The notes: generated from the sequence alone by a model not told the origin. Positions 1-7,260 are shown, numbered from the stretch's first letter. The stretch: DNA of 7,318 nucleotides from Burkholderiales bacterium RIFCSPHIGHO2_12_FULL_61_11 (GCA_001770785.1 MERZ01000268.1:1-7318); one strand, 5' to 3'. Program-made: numbers and translations.

Positions 1-6
1 TGCCCT

Positions 7-924
7 TCAGCGGCGTCCCTCGACGTAGGGCTGGAGCGCTGCGTAGATCGCGCGATTCGCTGGGGCGTCCAACCCAGCCTCGCGCGCCATGCGCGCGACC
101 GCGCCGCACAGCCAGGGCGCCTCGAGCTTGCCGCCCGCCTCCAGGTCGTGCAGCAGCGAGGGCCGCATGTCGGCGTGGAACGAATCGGCCAGCCCCACCT
201 GTTCCGCGACGAAGTCGTCGGCAAGCGCGATGCCGCGCTTGCGCGCCACCTGCCAGGTTTCGCGCATCGCGGCCTCGAGCAGCCAACGCAGGTCCGCATC
301 GGCGCGTACCACTCCAATCGGGGCGCGCGCGAGCGCACAGGCGCCACTGATGCCGACGAGGAACACGAATTTCTCCCAGATCACGCGCACGATGTCGTCG
401 GGAATCCGCGCGTCGATTCCCGCGCCCAGACAGGCGGCGAGGAACGCCTCTGCGAGCGGCCGCTGCGCAGGCGCGAGCGGACCGAACGCGAGTCTCGCGA
501 AATTGCCCGTGTGCTCGATCACGCCCGGCGCGAAGATGTGGGTCGCGATGTGCGCCGCGCCGCCCAGCACTCGGTCGCGTCCGAGGGCCGCGCCGAGGCG
601 CCCGACCGACTCGACTCCGTTCTGGAACGGGATCACGTACGCTCCGCCTTCGACGAGCGGCCGGATGCGCGCGGCGGCGCTCTCGGTATCCCAGAGTTTC
701 ACCGCGAAGATGACGGCCTCGGCCGGGCCCGCGTCGGCGGGATCCTCGAACACGCGCACTTCGAGTCGCGCATCGCCGAGCGCGCTGCGCAGCGCGAGGC
801 CGTTCTTCCTCAGCGCCTCGAGATGCCTGCCGCGCGCGATGAAGGCGACCTCGTTTCCCGCCTGCTGGAGGCGCGCGCCGAAATAGCCGCCGACCCCGCC
901 CGCGCCCATCACGACAATGCGCAT
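7..924 (-). CDS. panE: Ketopantoate reductase family protein (PanE/ApbA-like)
   Basis: This is a 305-residue cytosolic oxidoreductase, the usual length for 2-dehydropantoate 2-reductase. That enzyme reduces ketopantoate to pantoate with NADPH in pantothenate and CoA synthesis. The N-terminus is a Rossmann fold with the dinucleotide motif GAGGVGGYFG at residues 7-16. QNGV (101-104) matches the conserved active-site Asn region. WEKF gives the catalytic Lys at K185. The C-terminal domain has the S...E pair at S256 and E268, spaced 12 apart as S244 and E256 are in E. coli PanE. The two Asn residues that follow the catalytic Lys in E. coli (N180, N184) are not conserved: the stretch here is KFVFLVGISG. 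This may therefore be a family paralogue with another 2-oxoacid substrate. It starts with ATG at 924, 64 bp downstream of ahcY on the same strand, with a palindrome between the two. The family call is secure; the substrate is less so. Confidence 0.85.
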   Translation of the reverse strand: MRIVVMGAGGVGGYFGARLQQAGNEVAFIARGRHLEALRKNGLALRSALGDARLEVRVFEDPADAGPAEAVIFAVKLWDTESAAARIRPLVEGGAYVIPFQNGVESVGRLGAALGRDRVLGGAAHIATHIFAPGVIEHTGNFARLAFGPLAPAQRPLAEAFLAACLGAGIDARIPDDIVRVIWEKFVFLVGISGACALARAPIGVVRADADLRWLLEAAMRETWQVARKRGIALADDFVAEQVGLADSFHADMRPSLLHDLEAGGKLEAPWLCGAVARMAREAGLDAPANRAIYAALQPYVEGRR

Positions 925-927
925 GGC

Positions 928-985
928 AAATCAGGGACAGACCACGTTTTCGCGCTTTCGAAAAATGTGGTCTGTCCCTGTTTTT
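928..985. repeat. REP-like palindrome between ahcY and panE-like gene
   Basis: Two perfect 14-bp arms, CAGGGACAGACCAC (932-945) and GTGGTCTGTCCCTG (967-980), face each other. The pairing continues inward through TTTTCG and CGAAAAA with one mismatch and one bulge, and outward through AAA and TTT, closing on a small loop at about 953-958. From memory, this 'GGGACAGACCAC' palindrome is dispersed in many beta- and gammaproteobacterial genomes as a REP/BIME-type element, often in genomes with REP-associated tyrosine transposases. It fills almost the whole gap between the ahcY stop (989) and the panE-like start (924), so any ribosome binding site for the downstream gene must lie within or beside it. 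In the transcript it would form a long hairpin that could pause polymerase or block 3' exonucleases and so uncouple the two genes. Confidence 0.75.
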
Positions 986-988
986 CTT

Positions 989-2401
<1,413 letters not shown>

Positions 2402-2450
2402 GGTGGCTCCAAAACAGGATAGTAAAAACCACTGCGGGAGTCAGCTCACC
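2402..2450 (-). promoter_or_regulatory. ahcY ribosome binding site and riboswitch expression platform
   Basis: Reading the minus strand, the ribosome binding site GGAG (2410-2407) lies five bases before the ahcY ATG. Three competing helices can be drawn here. GCTCACC (2470-2464, the 3' edge of the riboswitch) pairs perfectly with GGTGAGC (2450-2444). CCACTG (2464-2459) pairs with CAGTGG (2434-2429). GTGGTT (2432-2427) pairs, with one G-U, with AGCCAC (2408-2403), which covers half of the ribosome binding site and its spacer. The first and second exclude each other, as do the second and third. A consistent ON-switch model follows. When SAH locks the pseudoknot, the first helix cannot form, the second does, and the ribosome binding site is free. 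The helices are read directly from the sequence; the switching order is inference. Confidence 0.55.
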
Positions 2451-2464
2451 TCACAGCACAGTGG
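2424..2464 (-). terminator. Possible hairpin with T-tract in ahcY leader
   Basis: On the minus strand, CCACTG (2464-2459) and CAGTGG (2434-2429) form a 6-bp stem followed directly by TTTTT (2428-2424). This resembles an intrinsic terminator, but the stem is short and the loop is about 24 bases, so it would be weak. SAH riboswitches activate expression, and SAH-stabilised pseudoknotting would favour rather than prevent this stem. It may therefore be an anti-sequestor of the ribosome binding site rather than a terminator. Confidence 0.3.
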
Positions 2465-2566
2465 GTGAGCGCGGTTGGGAGGCAGAATCGGCAAGGCGAT
2501 CTGGTGTCCGAGCCTCACGCGCCAGCTGACAAGCAGTTTCTGGCGGGCTGCAACGCTCCTCGAACA
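2465..2566 (-). promoter_or_regulatory. SAH riboswitch (S-adenosylhomocysteine aptamer) of ahcY
   Basis: Read on the minus strand, the leader contains the conserved core CGAGGAGCGTTGCA (2562-2549), then GAGGCTCGGAC (2516-2506), then AACCGCGCTC (2476-2467). These match the SAH riboswitch consensus of the ahcY leaders of betaproteobacteria and pseudomonads. P1 is a 7-bp helix, GTTCGAG (2565-2559) with CTCGGAC (2512-2506), including one G-U. P2 is CGCCAG (2545-2540) with CTGGCG (2525-2520). A small optional hairpin, ATCG (2500-2497) with CGAT (2490-2487), occupies the linker. The pseudoknot pairs GAGCGT (2558-2553) with GCGCTC (2472-2467), ending in one G-U. The aptamer binds SAH selectively over SAM and turns the downstream hydrolase on. 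The predicted transcription start falls at the first base of P1. The identification rests on sequence plus four independent helices. Confidence 0.93.
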
Positions 2567-2572
2567 GACAAT

Positions 2573-2603
2573 ATTCTATACGCCTGAGCCATCAGGCGGA
2601 AAA
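2573..2603 (-). promoter_or_regulatory. Predicted promoter of ahcY and its riboswitch
   Basis: On the minus strand, TATAGAAT (2580-2573) is a good -10 candidate. A start about seven bases downstream would be near 2566, exactly where P1 of the riboswitch begins. The -35 region, around TTTTCC (2603-2598), matches the consensus poorly, so either the promoter is weak or it uses an activator. A perfect 7-bp inverted repeat lies in the spacer. Confidence 0.5.
2581..2598. repeat. Perfect 7-bp inverted repeat in the ahcY promoter spacer
   Basis: CGCCTGA (2581-2587) and TCAGGCG (2592-2598) are perfect inverted copies around a 4-base centre. The element lies immediately upstream of the predicted ahcY -10. 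No T-tract follows on either strand, so it is unlikely to be a terminator for the permease gene upstream. A repressor or activator operator is the natural reading, but no regulator can be named. The rest of the 2599-2661 interval shows only a 4-bp dyad and nothing else I can support. Confidence 0.5.
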
Positions 2604-2661
2604 TGGCCGCACGCGCCGCGCCCAACACTTTACAGTGATGAATGTTTGGCTGGACAGTCGA

Positions 2662-3501
2662 TCAGCGCGACATGACGTGCCGCGCCAGATAGCTGAAGGC
2701 ATCGACCAGCGCCACCAGCACGATCATCGCCAGCAGGATGGAGCTGGTTTCCGGCATCTGGAACAGCCCCATGTGAAACGCCAGCATTTGCCCCAGGCCG
2801 CCCGCGCCGACAACGCCCAGAATGGCGGCGGCGCGGATGTTGTTTTCCCAGCGGTACAGCGTGTAGCTGAGCAGTTGCGGCAGCACCTGCGGCAGTGTGG
2901 CGTAGCAAAACACGCGGCCTTCGCCGATACCGCGCACGCGCAAGGCGAAGCCGGCGCCCTCGGGCGCGTTTTCAATCGCCTCGGCAAACAGCCGCCCGAG
3001 CACGCCCGTCGTGTGCAGGGCGAGCGCCAGCGTCCCGGCAAAGGGCCCGAGTCCGGCAGCAATCAGCAGCAGCGATGCCCACACCAGCTCGGGAATGCTG
3101 CGCAGCGCATTGAGCAGCAGCCGCGTCAGCCCCTTGAAGCGCGCCCTGTCGCTGGCATGGGTCTGACTCGCCGGCAACGCCAGCAGCAGGCCCAGCACGG
3201 CCGCGATCAGCGTTCCCAGCACCGACATGGCCAGCGTCTCCAGCGTGGCACCCAGCAGTTTTTGCAGAAAGGCGACCTCGCCCGCGGGATGCAGCAGTTC
3301 GCCGACAAAGCGGCCCATTTTGCGCAACGCATCGAGTGAAAAGAACTGCGCCCACTTCAGGTCCAGCGTCCAGAAACTCAGGACGATCAGCAGCGCCACG
3401 CCGGCCAACAGCCAGCAGGCTTTGCAGCGCGCATTGAAAAGCGGCGGCGGCAGGCGGTACACCTCGTTGGCGGCCGGCGGCGAGCGCTGCAAGTCATTCA
3501 T
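2662..3501 (-). CDS. phnE: PhnE-family ABC transporter permease (second permease)
   Basis: This is a 279-residue inner-membrane permease, the last gene of the four-gene transporter operon. A short cytoplasmic N-terminus is followed by hydrophobic segments at about 29-47, 84-111, 126-148, 150-165 and 252-272. PhnE family landmarks are the ALRSIPELVWA stretch (132-142) and the C-terminal block TLYRWENNIRAAAILGVVGAGGLGQ (214-238), whose YRWE...R...VGAGGLG pattern is typical of phosphonate/phosphite-type permeases. The loop around EAIENAPEGAGFALRVRG (174-191) is the EAA-like contact with the ATPase. It probably forms a heterodimer with the upstream permease; the two share family motifs but differ in sequence, so this is not a recent tandem duplication. 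The ATG at 3501 is 21 bp after the upstream stop, with no strong ribosome binding site, which suggests translational coupling. The substrate cannot be read from the permease. Confidence 0.93.
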   Translation of the reverse strand: MNDLQRSPPAANEVYRLPPPLFNARCKACWLLAGVALLIVLSFWTLDLKWAQFFSLDALRKMGRFVGELLHPAGEVAFLQKLLGATLETLAMSVLGTLIAAVLGLLLALPASQTHASDRARFKGLTRLLLNALRSIPELVWASLLLIAAGLGPFAGTLALALHTTGVLGRLFAEAIENAPEGAGFALRVRGIGEGRVFCYATLPQVLPQLLSYTLYRWENNIRAAAILGVVGAGGLGQMLAFHMGLFQMPETSSILLAMIVLVALVDAFSYLARHVMSR

Positions 3502-3522
3502 GGGAATGCCCGGGCCGCGCCA

Positions 3523-4368
3523 TCAACCCAGCGCCTTGCGCAGCCAGGCGCTGGCCTGGTCGGCCAACCAGACCAGCGCCATGAAAACCAGCAACATGGT
3601 GCTGACCTCGGCGCCGTTGAACATTTTCATCGAAGCGTCCATCTGCTGGCCGAGGCCGCCGGCACCGACAAAACCCAGCACGACCGAAGAGCGGATGGCG
3701 CATTCCCAACGATAGACACTGTAGCTTGTCAACTCGGCAGCGTTTTGCGGCAGCAAGCCGTAAAAGAAAGCCTGCAGGCGGCCCGAGCCATTGCGCAGCA
3801 GCGACGCCGTGACATGGCTTTCGCCGCTTTCCAGAATTTCGCCGTAGACCTTGCCGAGCATGCCGCCGTAGGTCAGGCCAATGGCCAGCACGCCGGCGGT
3901 CGGCCCCAGGCCCACCACGCGAACGAATACCAGCGCCCAGATCAGCTCGGGCACGCTGCGCAGCAGGATTAGCAGCCAGCGCACCCCCTGGCGCAGCACA
4001 GCCGGCATGAGCGCCATGCGTCCGCTCAGCGCCGAGATCGACAGCGCGCGCACCGACAGCAGCGTCAGCGGCAGCGCCAGCAGCAGCGCCAGCACCATGC
4101 CGGCAGTGGCGATCGCCACGGTGCGCCAGGTTTCGCGCGCCACCATCAGCAAAAATTCGGGTTCCAGCTTGGGCGGAACAAAATCGCCAAGGAACTTGAG
4201 TGTCGATTTGAGCGTGCCGGCCTCAAGCAGTACCCAGGGCTTGAACTCGGTCAGCACCAGCGCGGGCCACAGCAGCAGCAGCGCGGCCAGTGCCCAGAAG
4301 ACGCGGCCGCGCCAGGCCGGGTCGCGCAGCTCGGGGCGCATGGGCAGGGCGAGGGTCGTGCGGGTCAT
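3523..4368 (-). CDS. phnE: PhnE-family ABC transporter permease (first permease)
   Basis: This is a 281-residue inner-membrane permease. Hydrophobic segments are visible at about 22-40, 83-105, 129-150, 152-168 and 254-271. Family signatures are LLRSVPELIWALVF (135-148), the EAA-like loop YGEILESGESHVTASLLRNG (175-194) and SVYRWECAIRSSVVLGFVGAGGLGQQ (217-242). I place the start at the ATG at 4368, 13 bp after the ATPase stop. The frame stays open further upstream to 4473, but that extension overlaps the ATPase gene and its residues look unlike a PhnE N-terminus. The tight spacing to the ATPase upstream and the second permease downstream indicates one transcript. With the neighbouring genes it would make a binding protein, ATPase dimer and permease heterodimer importer. 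No ribosome binding site of good quality is seen, so coupling to the ATPase gene is likely. Confidence 0.93.
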   Translation of the reverse strand: MTRTTLALPMRPELRDPAWRGRVFWALAALLLLWPALVLTEFKPWVLLEAGTLKSTLKFLGDFVPPKLEPEFLLMVARETWRTVAIATAGMVLALLLALPLTLLSVRALSISALSGRMALMPAVLRQGVRWLLILLRSVPELIWALVFVRVVGLGPTAGVLAIGLTYGGMLGKVYGEILESGESHVTASLLRNGSGRLQAFFYGLLPQNAAELTSYSVYRWECAIRSSVVLGFVGAGGLGQQMDASMKMFNGAEVSTMLLVFMALVWLADQASAWLRKALG

Positions 4369-4381
4369 GGTCCGACTCGGG

Positions 4382-5212
4382 TCAGCGGCAATGCATGACG
4401 ACATGGGGCGAAACCGCAGCAGGCAGTTCCTCACTTGGCGCCGGGCCGGTGAGCTCGTGCAAGTGTTGCGCATAAAGCGCTTGCAGACGCTCGGGCGTCA
4501 CGTCGGCGGCGGGCAGGTCAAACGCCAGCTCGCCGTCACGCAGGCCAATGATGCGCGGAAAATTTCGCAGCGCCATTTCAACATGGTGCAGCGTGCAGAC
4601 CAGCGTCGCACCACGCTCGCGCGCCGCCTCGGTCAGCGAGGCAACGGCTTGCTGCCCGCGCGTCGGATCGAGCGCCGAGAGCGGTTCATCGACCAGCAGC
4701 AAACTGGCGTCGGCAACCAGCGCCCGGGCCAGGCCGACACGCTGGCGCTCACCGCCCGAGAGCCGGTCGACCCGGTCAAACAGCTTGTCGCTCAAGTCAA
4801 AGCGCGCCAGCGCCGCGTCGGCCTGGGCAATGGCCGTCGGGTAAAACAGGCTGCGCACGCTCTGCCACAGACCGATGTGCGGCAGGCGTCCGGCCAGCAC
4901 GGAGGTCACCACACGCTGGCGCGGCGGCAAGGGCGGCACCTGCGGCGCCAGGAACAGCTCGCCGCGCAAACGCTGCAACTGGCGGCGCGGCAGTTGCCAG
5001 GGATCCCGCCCACTGAGCTGCAGGCTGCCGCTCGACGGGGGCAGCGCGCAAGCCAGCACATGCAGCAGCGTGGTCTTGCCCGCGCCTGAAGGCCCGATGA
5101 CGGCGATCTGCTCGCCAGCGGCCACCTGCAGCGACAGGCCGCGCAGCGCCGCGGCGGCATCACGCCTGGCAGCGGGATGCCGCGCCGCCACGTTTTCCAG
5201 CCTTATCTGCAT
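4382..5212 (-). CDS. phnC: PhnC-family ABC transporter ATP-binding protein
   Basis: This is a 276-residue cytoplasmic ATPase that powers the importer. All nucleotide-binding motifs are intact: Walker A GPSGAGKTT (40-48), Q-loop around Q91, signature LSGGERQRV (151-159), Walker B LLLVDEP (171-177), D-loop SALD (179-182) and H-loop His near 209-210 (CTLHHVEMA). The spacing and the 'LFYPTAIAQADAALARFDL' region before the signature resemble PhnC (phosphonate/phosphite importers). The C-terminal tail beyond about residue 240 is a short family-variable extension. The ATG at 5212 is preceded by GAGG about ten bases upstream. The gene starts 61 bp after the binding-protein stop and ends 13 bp before permease 1. 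The 61-bp gap holds only a weak GGGC/GCCC dyad that might balance expression between the binding protein and the rest. The substrate class is inferred from the binding protein, not from this gene. Confidence 0.95.
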   Translation of the reverse strand: MQIRLENVAARHPAARRDAAAALRGLSLQVAAGEQIAVIGPSGAGKTTLLHVLACALPPSSGSLQLSGRDPWQLPRRQLQRLRGELFLAPQVPPLPPRQRVVTSVLAGRLPHIGLWQSVRSLFYPTAIAQADAALARFDLSDKLFDRVDRLSGGERQRVGLARALVADASLLLVDEPLSALDPTRGQQAVASLTEAARERGATLVCTLHHVEMALRNFPRIIGLRDGELAFDLPAADVTPERLQALYAQHLHELTGPAPSEELPAAVSPHVVMHCR

Positions 5213-5273
5213 ATAAAAATCGCCTCTTGCCCCTGATTAACGGGCGTGAGCGGCCCCCACTTTAAGAGCAAGC

Positions 5274-6140
5274 TTATTTCAGCAAACCCGCACTGCGGGC
5301 CGCCGTCTCGATGCCCTTGTAGTTGTCTGCCTTGGTGGGCAGGAAACGCGTGGCGCGTTGCAGCGCCAGGATATCCTTGCCTTCGGTCGTGTTCGGATTC
5401 AGGTCCAGAAATGCTTTCTGCAGCTTTTCGCGCAGGGCGGCAGGCATGTCCGCGTGCACCGTCCAGTTGTAATCGTAATAGGTGGGCGTGGTGAAGAACA
5501 CGCGGACCCTGGATGGGTCCACCTTCTTATCGGCCACAAACTTGTCCCAGACCGAAATATTGAGCGCGCCAGCATCGACCTTGCCTGCGGCCACCCCGGC
5601 GATGGTGGCGTCATGGGCGCCCGAGTAGGCCACGCGTTTGAAGTCCTTGTCGGGGTCAATTTTGGCGTCCAGCAGGAAACTGCGCGGCATCAGGTGGCCC
5701 GAGGTGCTGGACTGCGAGCCGAAGCTGAAAGTCTTGCCCTTGAGGTCGGCCAGCGACTTGATGCCGGCATCGCTGGTGATGAAGACCGAACGGAATTTTT
5801 CGTCTTCTTCACGCTGCACCAGCGGAATCACCTTGCCGCCCGAGCGCACATAGGCCTGGACAAAGGTGAAGCCGCCAAACCAGGCCATGTCGACCTGCTT
5901 GTTGACCAGCGCTTCAACCGACGCGGCATAGTCGGTGACGGGGGTGAACTCGACCTTCATGCCCAGCTTGCCTTCCAGGTACTTGACCAGCGGCGCCGCC
6001 TTGCGGGCCAGTTCGGTGGGTGATTCGTCGGGAATGGCGGTCATGCGAAAGACCTGCTGAGCCTGGCCCACGCCGGCAAACGCCAGCACAGCGCAGGCCG
6101 CCAGGGCCCTGAGGGCATTCGATCGAAAAACGTTGATCAT
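5274..6140 (-). CDS. PhnD-family periplasmic binding protein, putative selenium oxyanion (selenate/selenite) transport
   Basis: This is a 288-residue periplasmic binding protein that delivers ligand to the adjacent permeases. I use the ATG at 6140. It has an AGGGTG ribosome binding site seven bases upstream and begins a clean signal peptide: positive start, hydrophobic core at about 10-23, likely cleavage after A27 (GQA|QQ). Upstream in-frame codons lack both. The mature protein has family landmarks AIPDESPTEL (35-44), EFTPVTDYAASVEAL (64-78), DMAWFGGFTFVQA (84-96), the ligand-binding loop SSTSGHLMP (144-152), SGAHDAT (173-179) and YYDYNWTV (221-228). The fold places it with phosphonate, phosphite and phosphate binding proteins. 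The combination of AIPDE, STSGHLMP and YDYNWTV recalls the PhnD branch I know as 'putative selenate ABC transporter substrate-binding protein'. Divergence from egtD and a possible senB supports that reading. The PhnD-family call is firm; the selenium ligand is inference. Confidence 0.88.
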   Translation of the reverse strand: MINVFRSNALRALAACAVLAFAGVGQAQQVFRMTAIPDESPTELARKAAPLVKYLEGKLGMKVEFTPVTDYAASVEALVNKQVDMAWFGGFTFVQAYVRSGGKVIPLVQREEDEKFRSVFITSDAGIKSLADLKGKTFSFGSQSSTSGHLMPRSFLLDAKIDPDKDFKRVAYSGAHDATIAGVAAGKVDAGALNISVWDKFVADKKVDPSRVRVFFTTPTYYDYNWTVHADMPAALREKLQKAFLDLNPNTTEGKDILALQRATRFLPTKADNYKGIETAARSAGLLK

Positions 6141-6159
6141 CAAACAACACCCTGAAAAA

Positions 6160-6177
6160 GGATAAAAATAGCAGGGG
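6160..6177 (-). promoter_or_regulatory. Predicted extended -10 promoter of the transporter operon
   Basis: On the minus strand, CCCCTGC precedes TATTTT (6172-6167), giving an extended -10 of the TGnTATTTT form. A start near 6160 would leave a 20-base leader containing the AGGGTG ribosome binding site (6153-6148). No convincing -35 hexamer sits at the right distance, which is typical of extended -10 or activator-dependent promoters. Confidence 0.45.
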
Positions 6178-6232
6178 ATATTAAACCCGACACGCCAACC
6201 GCATGCTCCGGTCAAAGCGCAAGCCCCTGCTA
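6169..6232. repeat. Divergent 9-bp inverted repeat over both -10 regions
   Basis: TAGCAGGGG (6169-6177) and CCCCTGCTA (6224-6232) are perfect inverted copies, 55 bp centre to centre (about five helical turns), in the 103-bp gap between the divergent genes. Each arm overlaps the predicted -10 of the gene it faces. The arms could be two operator sites for one regulator that loops the DNA, or duplicated promoter cores. Confidence 0.6.
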
Positions 6233-6243
6233 CATTATTGAAG
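6224..6243 (+). promoter_or_regulatory. Predicted extended -10 promoter of egtD
   Basis: CCCCTGC is followed by TACATT (6231-6236), giving TGnTACATT, an extended -10 that mirrors the promoter of the divergent operon. Transcription starting about seven bases later would begin at or next to the ATG at 6244, so the mRNA may be leaderless. That agrees with the absence of a ribosome binding site in front of this ATG. No clear -35 is seen. Confidence 0.4.
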
Positions 6244-7260
6244 ATGCCTGAATCCGCCCCCTACCCCACGTCTGTTTTCGAGCCGGTTCCAGCGCCTGAT
6301 CCCGCCGCTTCACGGCTGCCTGATTTTGTCCAGTTGCAGCACCAGGAGCCGGCTGCCGTGCGCGCGGAACTGCTGCAGGGTTTGCTGGCCACGCCGGCGT
6401 TTACTTCCCCAAAATACCTGTATGACGCGCTCGGCTCAAAGCTGTTTGAAGCCATCACCGAGCTGCCAGAGTACTACCCCAGCCGTACCGAAGCGGCTAT
6501 TTTCGAGGCTCACGCAACGGCCATGGCGGCATTGCTACCGGCAGGCGCCACGCTGGTTGACCTGGGCGCGGGCAACTGCGAGAAAGCAGCCCGGCTGTTC
6601 CCCATCTTCCGGCCGCAGCGCTATGTCGCGGTCGATATTTCCGTGGAGTTTTTGCGCAAATCCCTGGGCAGCCTGCAGGCACAGTTTCCGGCGCTGGCCA
6701 TGCTGGGCGTTGGCATGGATTTCTCAAGTTCGCTGACTTTGCCGCCGCAGGCGGGAACCGGGCCGCGCGTGCTTTTTTATCCGGGTTCCAGCATTGGCAA
6801 TTTCACGCCGGATCAGGCACTGACTTTTTTGCGGCAAGCCAGGGCGGCCTGCAACGGCGGCGGCCTGCTGATCGGGGTGGACCTGGTCAAGCCGGCCGAG
6901 GTTCTGCAGCCTGCCTATGACGACGAACTGGGCGTGACGGCAGCCTTCAACCGCAACCTGCTGCCGCACCTGAACCAGTTGGCAGGCACCGACTTCAGGC
7001 TGTCCGACTGGCAACATGTGGCCTTTTTCAACACCGGCAAGTCACGCATTGAAATGCATTTGCAGGCGCTGCAGGCGCTGCGGGTGTGCTGGCCCGGCGG
7101 TGAGCGGCGCTTTGCCAAGGGCGAGCGCATCCACACCGAGAACTCGTACAAGTGGCGGCAAGCTGACTTTGCCGCGCTGCTGAAAACCGCCGGTTTCACG
7201 CATATACCCGCCTGGACCGATGAACGCGGCTGGTTTGCGGTGTTCTGGGCGCAGGCCTGA
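6244..7260 (+). CDS. egtD: L-histidine N-alpha-methyltransferase EgtD (hercynine synthase)
   Basis: This is a 338-residue cytosolic SAM-dependent methyltransferase that trimethylates the alpha-amino group of histidine to hercynine, the precursor of ergothioneine and selenoneine. It releases three SAH per product. Residues below are counted from the ATG at 6244. Landmarks are SPKYLYDALGSKLFEAIT (55-72), LPEYYPSRTE (74-83), SAM-binding VDLGAGN (105-111), AVDIS (129-133), YPGSSIGNF (179-187) with the histidine-contacting Asn at 186, AYDDELGVTAAFNRN (224-238) with the expected Tyr at 225, FNTGKSRIEMHL (262-273), and HTENSYKW (297-304), whose Glu and Ser match histidine-binding residues of mycobacterial EgtD. 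A TTG at 6238 could add two residues, but no ribosome binding site supports either start and ATG is preferred. No egtB or senA lies upstream; the gene is divergent from a transporter operon and runs in the same direction as a possible senB. Confidence 0.95.
   Translation: MPESAPYPTSVFEPVPAPDPAASRLPDFVQLQHQEPAAVRAELLQGLLATPAFTSPKYLYDALGSKLFEAITELPEYYPSRTEAAIFEAHATAMAALLPAGATLVDLGAGNCEKAARLFPIFRPQRYVAVDISVEFLRKSLGSLQAQFPALAMLGVGMDFSSSLTLPPQAGTGPRVLFYPGSSIGNFTPDQALTFLRQARAACNGGGLLIGVDLVKPAEVLQPAYDDELGVTAAFNRNLLPHLNQLAGTDFRLSDWQHVAFFNTGKSRIEMHLQALQALRVCWPGGERRFAKGERIHTENSYKWRQADFAALLKTAGFTHIPAWTDERGWFAVFWAQA

Noticed and set aside
2627..2638. Small dyad CACT-TTAC-AGTG downstream of permease 2
   Set aside because: Four base pairs with no T-tract is too little for a terminator or operator call.
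4369..4473. N-terminal extension of permease 1 to the ATG at 4473
   Set aside because: It would overlap the ATPase gene by about 90 bp, and the added residues do not look like a PhnE N-terminus. The ATG at 4368 fits operon spacing.
5213..5273. Hairpin between the binding-protein and ATPase genes
   Set aside because: Only a GGGC/GCCC stem with a 7-base loop could be drawn. It is too weak to list as a terminator or attenuator.
2662..6140. Phosphonate utilisation (C-P lyase or phosphite oxidation) operon
   Set aside because: Only transport genes are present, with no phnG-M, phnX, phnW, ptxD or htxA. The neighbourhood and the binding-protein style point elsewhere, although phosphonate or phosphite import is not excluded.
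6141..6215. Upstream start for the binding protein at 6215
   Set aside because: The added residues precede a proper signal peptide and would bury it. The ATG at 6140 has a good ribosome binding site.
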